A DNA stretch of 64,000 nucleotides from Clostridiales bacterium (GTDB lineage: Bacteria; Bacillota; Clostridia; Lachnospirales; Lachnospiraceae). The DNA lies in NCBI GenBank assembly GCA_023663185.1, contig JAMPHY010000003.1, positions 62,001 through 126,000 of the forward strand, written 5' to 3'. The position numbers were made by a program, and so were the translations under genes. The number at the start of each line of letters is the position of its first letter. The stretch's first letter is position 1. Positions 16,857 through 24,047 of this stretch are shown here, in pieces. The notes beneath the pieces were generated by a model that searched no databases, had not been told where the DNA came from, and saw only the letters and a program-made list of their open reading frames with translations.

Positions 16857-18998
16857 CTATTTTGTCAGCAGCATCATAATATCATTGCTTCTTGCGACGA
16901 ATTTCGTCATAGCCTCCGGTTCAAGCGGAGCCTGCTGTAACAGCGCAAGGTCGTAGAGCTGTTCGCAAATCATTTTCACATTATCTCCGTCCTTATGCTC
17001 AAGCACATACTGAACAAGCGGGTGGTTGGCGTTTAAAATCAGGGTTTCGCCTTCCTTGTTGCCGAACATTCCCATGTCCATGCCCTGAACCGCATACATC
17101 TTCATCATATCCTGCATTCTTCTGGTCTCTTCGGACAGGGTTATCATGGAAGATATTTTCTTATTTTTAAGCTTCTCCACCTTAACGGTTATGCCGTCCT
17201 TCTTAAGCGCTTTCTTCATAATCTTGGAGATTTCTTCCGTCTGCTCTTCTAACTCTTTCTCCGCCTTCTTACTTGTCTTAGACTTAAAAGTATCCGTCAA
17301 GTCGGCGTCTATCCTCTGGAACTTAATGCCTTCGTTCTTCGCTTCAAGCTGCGAGACAAACGGCTGGTCGATGTTATGGGTAAGTATAACCGCGTCCATC
17401 TTCGCTGCCTTAAACATATTTATATACTGGCTCTGCTGCTTTTCGTCGGTTACATAGTAGATGACCTTTTCTTTCTTTTCTGTTTCCGACTCCTCAGCGT
17501 TCTCATCTGACTCTCCTGTATTCTCGTCTACAACTTCGGCTTCAACCTTTTCTCCATTCTCATCTACGGCATCGGCTTCAACCTTTTCTCCATTTTCGTC
17601 TACCACCTCAGCTTCAACCTTCTCGCCGTTTTCATCAGTTGCAGAAGCTTCCGCCTCGTCCGGATCGATTTTATTCACTTCCAGACATTCAGGCAGGGTA
17701 AGATACTGACCGTCCAAATTCTTAAACAAGATATAATCGGTCATCTTTTCACAGAACTTATCGTCCTTTAAGCAGCCAAATTTAATGAATGGGCTTATAT
17801 CGTCCCAGTATTTCTCATACTCTTCTTTCTCGGTCTTGCACATGCCGGAAAGCTTATCTGCGACTTTTTTCGTAATATACTCGCTGATTTTATTTACAAA
17901 TCCGTCGTTCTGCAATGCGCTTCTTGAGACGTTGAGCGGCAAATCAGGACAGTCTATAACGCCCTTAAGCAGCATTAAAAATTCGGGAATGACTTCTTTA
18001 ATATTATCCGCGATAAATACCTGACTGTTGTAGAGTTTAATAGTGCCCTCGATGGATTCATATTCCATGTTAATCTTCGGGAAATACAATATACCCTTTA
18101 AGTTAAAAGGATAATCCATATTCAGATGAATCCAGAACAAAGGCTCTTTGTAATCCTGGAATACCTTGCGGTAAAATTCCAGATATTCTTCCTTTGTGCA
18201 TTCATTCGGGTGCTTAGCCCACAGCGGATTAGTCTCGTTCAAAAGTTCGGGACGCTTCTTAATCTTTAACTTCTGCTCGTCCTCTTCCTTCTCTTTCTTG
18301 ATTTCTTCAACTACCTCGTCGGTATCAAGCTTCTCAGCTTCCGTAATGGTCTGTGTATCCGTTGAATTTGCTTTAGAAAGATAAATTTCTATTGGCATGA
18401 AGGAGCAGTATTTCTTAACAACTTCCCTTGCCTTGTATTCGTTGCAGAACTCCAGACAGTCTTCATTGATAAAAAGGGTAATCTCCGTGCCTACTTCGCT
18501 TCTGTCGCCCTCTTTCATATCAAATTCCGTACCGCCGTCACACTCCCAATGAACAGCCTGCGCGCCTTCCTGATAGGAAAGGGAATCAATATGCACCTCA
18601 TCTGCTACCATGAAGGCAGAATAAAATCCCAAGCCGAAATGTCCGATAATCTGGTCGTCGTTTGTCTTGTCCTTATATTTCTCAATAAAATCCGACGCAC
18701 CCGAAAATGCAATCTGATTAATATATTCCTCAACCTCGTCCGCGGTCATGCCAAGTCCATTATCAATTACTTTAAGAGTCTTCTCTTCCGGATTTACAAT
18801 GACCTGAATCTTCGCCTTATAGCCATCGGGCAGGGTATACTCGCCCATCATATCCAGCTTTTTCAATTTTGTGACTGCATCACAGCCATTAGAAATCAGT
18901 TCACGGAAGAAAATGTCATGGTCCGAATACAACCACTTCTTGATAATAGGAAAAATATTGTCGCTGTTAATAGATAAATTGCCATGTTTTGCTGCCAT
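16857..18998 (-). CDS. htpG: Molecular chaperone HtpG (Hsp90)
   Basis: HtpG is a cytosolic ATP-dependent chaperone dimer. The N-terminal GHKL ATPase is clear: FFRELISNGCDA (E33, N37), DNGLGM (79-84) and GHFGLGFYSAFM (119-130). The middle domain has the conserved segment SRSALQNDGFV. At 713 residues it is longer than the usual 620-640, because of an acidic insert at about residues 442-511 containing four 12-residue repeats, placed just before the strand KVIYYVTDE. The gene has its own promoter (19039-19067) and a perfect CIRCE operator (19075-19101), so heat induction through HrcA is likely. Confidence 0.97.
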   Translation of the reverse strand: MAAKHGNLSINSDNIFPIIKKWLYSDHDIFFRELISNGCDAVTKLKKLDMMGEYTLPDGYKAKIQVIVNPEEKTLKVIDNGLGMTADEVEEYINQIAFSGASDFIEKYKDKTNDDQIIGHFGLGFYSAFMVADEVHIDSLSYQEGAQAVHWECDGGTEFDMKEGDRSEVGTEITLFINEDCLEFCNEYKAREVVKKYCSFMPIEIYLSKANSTDTQTITEAEKLDTDEVVEEIKKEKEEDEQKLKIKKRPELLNETNPLWAKHPNECTKEEYLEFYRKVFQDYKEPLFWIHLNMDYPFNLKGILYFPKINMEYESIEGTIKLYNSQVFIADNIKEVIPEFLMLLKGVIDCPDLPLNVSRSALQNDGFVNKISEYITKKVADKLSGMCKTEKEEYEKYWDDISPFIKFGCLKDDKFCEKMTDYILFKNLDGQYLTLPECLEVNKIDPDEAEASATDENGEKVEAEVVDENGEKVEADAVDENGEKVEAEVVDENTGESDENAEESETEKKEKVIYYVTDEKQQSQYINMFKAAKMDAVILTHNIDQPFVSQLEAKNEGIKFQRIDADLTDTFKSKTSKKAEKELEEQTEEISKIMKKALKKDGITVKVEKLKNKKISSMITLSEETRRMQDMMKMYAVQGMDMGMFGNKEGETLILNANHPLVQYVLEHKDGDNVKMICEQLYDLALLQQAPLEPEAMTKFVARSNDIMMLLTK
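17521..17646 (-). repeat. 36-bp tandem repeat inside htpG
   Basis: About three and a half 36-bp units encode four near-identical 12-residue blocks of the type DENGEKVEAEVV at residues 452-491 of HtpG. Differences between units are mostly at third codon positions, so the array is in frame and could change copy number without breaking the gene. Confidence 0.85.
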
Positions 18999-19038
18999 AT
19001 AATCACGTTCCTTTCTGTTGTTTCAATATCTAAAAATC

Positions 19039-19067
19039 AGTTTAATGCGACACATGAGAAATGTCAA
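19039..19067 (-). promoter_or_regulatory. Sigma-A promoter of htpG
   Basis: On the minus strand TTGACA (19062-19067), a 17-base spacer and TAAACT (19039-19044) form a good housekeeping promoter. Transcription should start near 19032, about 34 bases before the htpG ATG. Confidence 0.7.
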
Positions 19068-19074
19068 GAAAAAA

Positions 19075-19101
19075 TTAGCACTCATTTATCTTGAGTGCTA
19101 A
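19075..19101 (-). promoter_or_regulatory. CIRCE operator (HrcA binding site)
   Basis: The inverted repeat TTAGCACTC-N9-GAGTGCTAA matches the CIRCE consensus at all 18 arm positions with the standard nine-base spacer. It lies seven bases upstream of the -35 box of htpG. HrcA repression of groE and dnaK operons through CIRCE is well established in Firmicutes. Control of htpG this way is less usual. Confidence 0.95.
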
Positions 19102-19195
19102 CAATATCTTTGAAACCTTTTATTTTAGCGGTTTTGCGGATTTATAAATTTTTTCTAAACACAGATTTTATGCAAAATCAACTTAACTGCAATGT

Positions 19196-19519
19196 TTACA
19201 AAATAATGGGTTGAGTTCCTACCTTCTTTTTCTTCTGCTCCATTTTATTTTTTTCCATAAGTCTTTTTTTCAAATCCTCTGGAATTTCTTTCCCCTGATT
19301 AGCATAAATTATTGCCTGTAAAGCATCTTCGTCCTCATGTTCGTCTTTAATATCAAATTTTGATATACTAATACCAAGCCTCTCCAGTTCTTCTGCAATC
19401 TTCATTCTTCTTCCTATTTCCACTTCCGTAACAGGCTCCTGACCATATGTTATATGAGGAGTCAACGGTTTTTCTACTTTGTCAAAAATATCATCTATAT
19501 TTATCATTTTAGTTTCCAT
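19196..19519 (-). CDS. Small charged protein partnered with a JAMM-like gene
   Basis: I choose the ATG at 19519 (METKMINIDD), nine bases after a GGAGG site that lies inside the end of the upstream gene. The ATG at 19525 is too close to that site. The protein has 107 residues and is highly charged: an acidic middle (DIKDEHEDEDALQ) and a lysine-rich tail (KNKMEQKKKKVG). A segment, EIGRRMKIAEELERLGIS, may be a helix with DNA- or protein-binding character. The start is coupled to the JAMM-like gene upstream, so the two probably work together. I do not recognise the family. Confidence 0.65.
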   Translation of the reverse strand: METKMINIDDIFDKVEKPLTPHITYGQEPVTEVEIGRRMKIAEELERLGISISKFDIKDEHEDEDALQAIIYANQGKEIPEDLKKRLMEKNKMEQKKKKVGTQPIIL

Positions 19520-19521
19520 AA

Positions 19522-20109
19522 TCATCTGCCTCCAATATCATATTTTATCTTAATTTCAGCACAATTTTTCAATAATTCCCGCATTGCCATTGTTCCATTA
19601 TTCTTGTATTCTTTATATTTCCTGACTGCCAGACTGCTATAATAAATCAGCGCCTCTCCTTTGTCAAATCCATTTAGTTTTGTCAGTACCCTTACATTTC
19701 CATCATTTCCTACTACAGTCATTATATACAAAGAATCATTCAGGCAGAATGTTTTAAAATCCGTGCCTGAAAATGTTCCTGTACTTGGATGGTTATGTAT
19801 AAACATCATCGTGTTTTTACTTGAACCCTTCATTGCCTTATAAGCATCCGGATTACTTCTTGTCTCTATCTCATTCGCTTCCCCTAGAATAACCCATGTA
19901 TCCCAATGAACTATATCAATCAAAATCCCAACCTCTTTTGAATCATTTTTTTCTTTTGATATGGAAAGAAGCCTTTTATGTTGTTCCTGTAAAAATAAAT
20001 TTTCTTTCTCTGAAAACCCCGATAATTTAATTTTAGGAATTTTAGAAATAGCTATATCCGTTATTTTAATTGGTCTATTCTTTTTCTTTTGTCCGAAATC
20101 TTCCGCCAA
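19522..20109 (-). CDS. JAMM/JAB-type metalloprotease-like protein
   Basis: The 195-residue protein contains HNHPSTGTFSGTD at residues 105-117, which fits the JAMM zinc motif H-x-H-P...S-x-x-D. The spacing between the second His and the Asp is one residue shorter than in RadC or Rpn11, a form I associate with JAB domains of phage and toxin-like proteins. The N-terminus is lysine-rich with no signal peptide. JAMM domains cleave isopeptide or peptide bonds or act in DNA-linked contexts. The target is unknown here. The stop overlaps the possible first ATG of the 107-aa partner gene, so the pair is translationally coupled. Confidence 0.75.
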   Translation of the reverse strand: MAEDFGQKKKNRPIKITDIAISKIPKIKLSGFSEKENLFLQEQHKRLLSISKEKNDSKEVGILIDIVHWDTWVILGEANEIETRSNPDAYKAMKGSSKNTMMFIHNHPSTGTFSGTDFKTFCLNDSLYIMTVVGNDGNVRVLTKLNGFDKGEALIYYSSLAVRKYKEYKNNGTMAMRELLKNCAEIKIKYDIGGR

Positions 20110-20247
20110 AATTTGTCTCCTGTTACCTATACTGACCTGCCATCTTTCAAGTTACTATATAAATATAATACCATTTCTTCTTGTTAATATCAACAACCTC
20201 ACAAGTCTGTTGCACATAATCAACTTTGAAGAGCGTGAATTGGCTCG

Positions 20248-21312
20248 TTACTCGCTAAAATACATATTATATACATCAAAAAAACTTAAGGTCGTAACAT
20301 TTTCATCATGGATAAAATGAACGTTCTCCCACAACTCTTCATTGAGCTTCTTCGTCAGGTCATTGACAAATGCGCTGTATTCCTGCCCGAAAACCTCCGC
20401 CCTACGCTGTTCAACGATTTTCACCTTATTACTATCAGTCTCTTCCTTATCAAACGCGCTGATACATTTAATAATCTGATATCCGGCTTCGGTCTCCACT
20501 ACTTCGCTGATTTCTCCGTTTCCAAGATTAAACGCCGCTTCTTCAAGCGCCGAATCCATCTCTCCTTTGCCAAAAGAATATGTGCTTTTACTATCTTCAT
20601 TATATTTCACTACAAGCTCGTCAAAGTCTTCCCCTTCTGTCGCCCTCTCCCATACTTCACACGCCAGCATATAGGTTTCTTCTTTAGACTTCTGCGTATA
20701 TTCTATTTTTTTACCGGTTCCGTCTGTGGCGTAGGTTTTAAATAAAATATGCTGCACCGTAATAGTCCGCGCCTCGTCGTCGCTTATTTCAGGATTTATG
20801 TCCTTGATAATATATTTATAGACCTTATCCGCAAGGGCGTACTCTTTATAAAGCCCCTCGATAGTATCCTTATCTACCCCCATTGCCTCTATTTCCGTCT
20901 CATTTAACGAATTAAAGTAAACCTCGGCGGCGTTTCCCGCCTGCTGCTCTTCTTCTTCGGAAAGTTCCACCTCATACTGCTGCGCCATAAGTTTCATGGT
21001 TTTTATCTGCGCAATCTGCGCTAAAGCTATGTCCTTGACATTCTCTTCTAAAGTAATATCACCCAGATTGGCATTCCAAATCTCAGCGCCATAAATCCTC
21101 TCATACTGGTTCTGGATATTGGTAAGATACACCATTATCTCCGGCTGCGTGCAGGAAACAGAACCAATACGGAATATCTCGTCTTTCTCAAATCCCGTAG
21201 TCAGCACCACGTTCACGCCATCCTTGCTTTTCGTCCCGCAAGCTGAGAGTTGGGAGAGCGCTGCGCATATGAGTAAAATAATTATGCTTATTTTTATCCG
21301 TTTTTTCGTCAT
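20248..21312 (-). CDS. PrsA/SurA-like peptidyl-prolyl isomerase lipoprotein
   Basis: The 354-residue protein starts with a lipoprotein signal peptide (MTKKRIK, a hydrophobic run and lipobox LSAC with Cys at about 25), so it should be anchored outside the membrane. The N-terminal chaperone region is helical (about 60-170). A parvulin-type PPIase domain follows at about 180-305: ITVQHILFKT, FDELVVKYNEDSKS, GKGEMDSALEEAAFNLGNGEISEVVETEAGYQIIK. Proteins of this kind help fold exported proteins. It lies upstream of the JAMM pair with a 138-base gap, so it is probably its own unit. Confidence 0.88.
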   Translation of the reverse strand: MTKKRIKISIIILLICAALSQLSACGTKSKDGVNVVLTTGFEKDEIFRIGSVSCTQPEIMVYLTNIQNQYERIYGAEIWNANLGDITLEENVKDIALAQIAQIKTMKLMAQQYEVELSEEEEQQAGNAAEVYFNSLNETEIEAMGVDKDTIEGLYKEYALADKVYKYIIKDINPEISDDEARTITVQHILFKTYATDGTGKKIEYTQKSKEETYMLACEVWERATEGEDFDELVVKYNEDSKSTYSFGKGEMDSALEEAAFNLGNGEISEVVETEAGYQIIKCISAFDKEETDSNKVKIVEQRRAEVFGQEYSAFVNDLTKKLNEELWENVHFIHDENVTTLSFFDVYNMYFSE

Positions 21313-21378
21313 ATTTTCTCCGTTTTTAAATTATAAAAGTGTTCCTATTCGGTGTTCTATAAACCAGAATTTATAGTG

Positions 21379-21876
21379 CTACAAAGATTTCGAGTAACAT
21401 ATTTCTTGTGCGCCTAATCCCTGTTTCAAATGCTCTGTTGCACAAAATCCCTTTGCTTCATAGAACATTCTTGCTCTTATATTGTCAAAGAAAACCCATA
21501 AAACAACTTCAGAAAATCCCTCATCTTTTATATCTGACAACACTCGCTCCATCATCAAACTGCCATAGCCTTTCTGCCAGTTGTGCGGTAGGCTATGAAT
21601 GCAGATAAACTCTGCTTTCCCATACATGTCTGAGTCACGGGCAGCATCCCACCAGGCAATACAATGCGGTTGACCATCGAGTGTCAGAATATAGCCATTT
21701 CCTTTCTTTTCTTCCAATAGTTTCTTATACATGCTTATTGCTTGGTCCATGTTGGTATATCTATCCAATGTGTTTTTATCCAGTATGTTTTGAAACGCGG
21801 CTTTCCAGCTTTCTGTCTGGACATATGCAAGCACGGATTCGTCTCCAGCTTGAACTCTTCTAATGAAAACACTCAT
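21379..21876 (-). CDS. GNAT-family N-acetyltransferase
   Basis: The start is taken at the ATG 21874-21876 (MSVFIRRVQAGDE), preceded by a GGGGG site at proper distance. A longer frame upstream has no such site. The 165-residue protein has the GNAT fold: a beta strand with IRRVQAGDESVLAYV, the acetyl-CoA loop as LPHNWQKGYGSLMMERVL (Q/R-x-x-G-x-G/S form), and the C-terminal strand VVLWVFFDNIRARMFYEAKGF. It should transfer an acetyl group from acetyl-CoA to an amine, but the substrate cannot be told. It stands alone between the PrsA-like gene and hairpin element A copy 2. Confidence 0.85.
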   Translation of the reverse strand: MSVFIRRVQAGDESVLAYVQTESWKAAFQNILDKNTLDRYTNMDQAISMYKKLLEEKKGNGYILTLDGQPHCIAWWDAARDSDMYGKAEFICIHSLPHNWQKGYGSLMMERVLSDIKDEGFSEVVLWVFFDNIRARMFYEAKGFCATEHLKQGLGAQEICYSKSL

Positions 21877-21990
21877 GTTCTTGCCCCCATAAATCCCCGA
21901 TTTTCTGATATCACTATATCCTATTTTTAACAGATACACAATTCCAAAAAGAACTTTACCTAAAGCAAATCATAACGTTCAAGTCTACAA

Positions 21991-22142
21991 GCGGCATGGA
22001 TACATATGGTTTCCCGCCGCGGTCCTTGGAAAACGCCGGTACTTAGTGAAAAAGCTGCTTTTTAGCTTTTGAACTTAGTACCGCTGCGATTTTCCACGGA
22101 ACGAGAGTGTGCCGCAAGGGAAACCATATGTGTCCATGCCGC
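21991..22142. repeat. Dispersed long hairpin element, family A, copy 2
   Basis: The 25-bp outer arms (21991-22015 and 22118-22142) pair with one G-U type difference. The core repeats copy 1 (5549-5684): CGCCGGTACTTAG ... CTTAGTACCGCTGCG, then CCACGGAACGA-type sequence. The apical part is longer (AAAAAGC/GCTTTTT-like stem). The outer arms differ from copy 1, yet remain complementary. It fills the 283-base gap between the PHP gene and the GNAT gene. I see nothing else in that gap. Confidence 0.8.
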
Positions 22143-22159
22143 CCCCGCCAGCCATTACC

Positions 22160-22915
22160 TTATAACCTTTCCCCACTTTTATCATACCAACACTCCCCAT
22201 CCGTCAACACATAATCCTCCCCCGACAAAACCGCATTTATATAATCCTTTGCCGATTCAAGCCTTCTTTTAAAAGCAACGCCAGCTCCAAACAATTCCGT
22301 ACTATGTATATCCGAACCAGCCGTCATCGGCAGCTTATGTTTCGTCGCATATGCAATCGCCCTTTTATCATAATCCGGATTATTATGCCCCGTACTTCGC
22401 GGGTTAGAATGCGCGCCGTTTATTCCTTCTACCCCGTCCACCAATTCAGGAAACAAACGAACCTGCGAGATATACCCTGCTTCGCGGCAAGGGTGTGCAT
22501 GTATAACCATGCCGCCGCTTTGGTGTATGAGTTTGTACTGCCCTTCTATATCAGCGTTTAGGATATCCGGGTTATTAAGCATCCACTCTTTATCAATGCC
22601 ATATATAAGAAATTCGGTGCCTGAAAAGCCCGCTTCATACCCGAAAAAAACGTCCAAGCCGATTTTATCCCCTTCGTCTTTGGCGTTCTCATATCCTTTG
22701 CAGAAATCGTTTACCCACTCTTTCCACGGCTTACTTCTGTCTATTGCGGTATTCCCGCCCCAGTTATGATCTGTCACAAAAATACCCGTGTATCCGTATT
22801 CTTTACACGCCCTCGCCATTTCCTTTCCGGCGGAGTGCGCGCATGCGCTTGCCTCCGCCGTGTGCAGATGTGTTTCATACAAATACGGATATCGGGTTTT
22901 TATTTCTTCGTACAT
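22160..22915 (-). CDS. PHP-domain phosphoesterase
   Basis: The 251-residue protein has the metal-binding motifs of the polymerase-and-histidinol-phosphatase superfamily in order: ETHLHTAEAS (about 14-23), TDHNW (about 48), GYEAGFSG (about 92), HAHPCREAGY (about 139) and GSDIHS (about 200). Free-standing PHP proteins of this size hydrolyse phosphoesters such as nucleotide or sugar phosphates in the cytoplasm with two or three metal ions. The exact substrate is not evident. It lies 26 bases downstream of ilvE on the same strand and may share its transcript. Confidence 0.88.
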   Translation of the reverse strand: MYEEIKTRYPYLYETHLHTAEASACAHSAGKEMARACKEYGYTGIFVTDHNWGGNTAIDRSKPWKEWVNDFCKGYENAKDEGDKIGLDVFFGYEAGFSGTEFLIYGIDKEWMLNNPDILNADIEGQYKLIHQSGGMVIHAHPCREAGYISQVRLFPELVDGVEGINGAHSNPRSTGHNNPDYDKRAIAYATKHKLPMTAGSDIHSTELFGAGVAFKRRLESAKDYINAVLSGEDYVLTDGECWYDKSGERL

Positions 22916-22941
22916 TTATTTATATCTCCAACAATGATACT

Positions 22942-23967
22942 TTATTTTATCACATGAATCCAGCCTGCAGGCGCCTCTATGCGTCCCATCTGAATGCCTG
23001 TCAACGTGTCGTACAGTTTTCTTGTGACAGGTCCCATTTCATTCATGCCGCTTGGAAGCAGTATCTCTTTGCCGTGGTCCACAATCTTTCCTACCGGAGA
23101 AATAACCGCAGCCGTGCCGCACAGACCGCACTCAGCAAATTCCTTAACCTCTTCAAGTGCAACCGCTCTTTCTTCAACCTCCAGACCAAGATATTCCTTC
23201 GCCACAGTCATAAGCGAACGGCGTGTAATTGAAGGTAAAATGCTGTTAGATTTCGGCGTTACAACCTTGTTATCCTTAGTTACAAAAAGGAAGTTAGCGC
23301 CGCCTGTCTCCTCAACATAGGTTCTGGTCGCTGCATCAAGATACATATTTTCATCATAACCGTCCTCATGCGCCGTCACGATAGCATACAAGCTCATTGC
23401 ATAATTAAGTCCCGCTTTAATATGTCCTGTGCCGTTCGGCGCTGCCCTGTCATAATCGCTTACTCTGATTGTCAGCGGTTTAGCGCCGCCTTTAAAGTAA
23501 GGACCTACCGGAGTCGTAAATACCCTGAACTGATATTCATCAGCCGGCTTTACGCCGATTACCGCTGAACTTCCGAACATATACGGACGGATATACAATG
23601 TCGCCCCCGAACCATAGGGCGGAACATAAGCTTCATTAGCCGCTACAGTCTGCGTTACCGCCTGAACAAAGCGCTCTTTAGGGAATATCGGCATTTCAAG
23701 CCTTTTACATGAATCTTCCATACGCTGCGCGTTCAAATCAGGACGGAAGGTAACGATATGTCCGTCCTCCGTAGTATACGCCTTCATTCCTTCAAAACAG
23801 GTCTGCGCATACTGCAGCACCCCCGCGCACTCATTGATAGTGATTGAGGCATCGGAGATAAGCTCTCCCTCGTCCCATGCTCCATTTTTATAATTTGATA
23901 CATATCTCTTATCTGTTTCACAATAACCAAATCCGAGATTCGCCCAATCCAAATTTTTCTTTTCCAT
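22942..23967 (-). CDS. ilvE: Branched-chain amino acid aminotransferase IlvE
   Basis: IlvE interconverts leucine, isoleucine and valine with their 2-oxo acids using PLP and glutamate. The 341-residue protein matches the BCAT class IV fold: YAQTCFEGMKAY near the N-terminus, the PLP lysine in GHIKAGLNYAMSL, and the conserved EETGGANFLFV and SILPSITRRSLM segments. Length is normal for the long bacterial BCAT-II type. A likely promoter overlaps the end of the upstream kinase gene (24020-24047). No T-box leader is visible in the short 5' region. Confidence 0.96.
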   Translation of the reverse strand: MEKKNLDWANLGFGYCETDKRYVSNYKNGAWDEGELISDASITINECAGVLQYAQTCFEGMKAYTTEDGHIVTFRPDLNAQRMEDSCKRLEMPIFPKERFVQAVTQTVAANEAYVPPYGSGATLYIRPYMFGSSAVIGVKPADEYQFRVFTTPVGPYFKGGAKPLTIRVSDYDRAAPNGTGHIKAGLNYAMSLYAIVTAHEDGYDENMYLDAATRTYVEETGGANFLFVTKDNKVVTPKSNSILPSITRRSLMTVAKEYLGLEVEERAVALEEVKEFAECGLCGTAAVISPVGKIVDHGKEILLPSGMNEMGPVTRKLYDTLTGIQMGRIEAPAGWIHVIK

Positions 23968-24019
23968 GATAATCGTCCTTCTTCCTCAATGTATGTTGTT
24001 AAAAATATGTTATTAATAA

Positions 24020-24047
24020 GTATTATACTTTTCTTTTTAAAAGTCAA
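24020..24047 (-). promoter_or_regulatory. Probable promoter of ilvE
   Basis: On the minus strand TTGACT (24042-24047), a 16-base spacer and TAATAC (24020-24025) precede ilvE. A better-looking TATAAT overlaps but would give only a 14-base spacer. The -35 box overlaps the stop codon of the upstream kinase gene. Confidence 0.5.

Noticed and set aside
17521-17646. CRISPR-like array
   Set aside because: The 36-bp repeats are directly adjacent with no spacers and encode an in-frame protein repeat in htpG.
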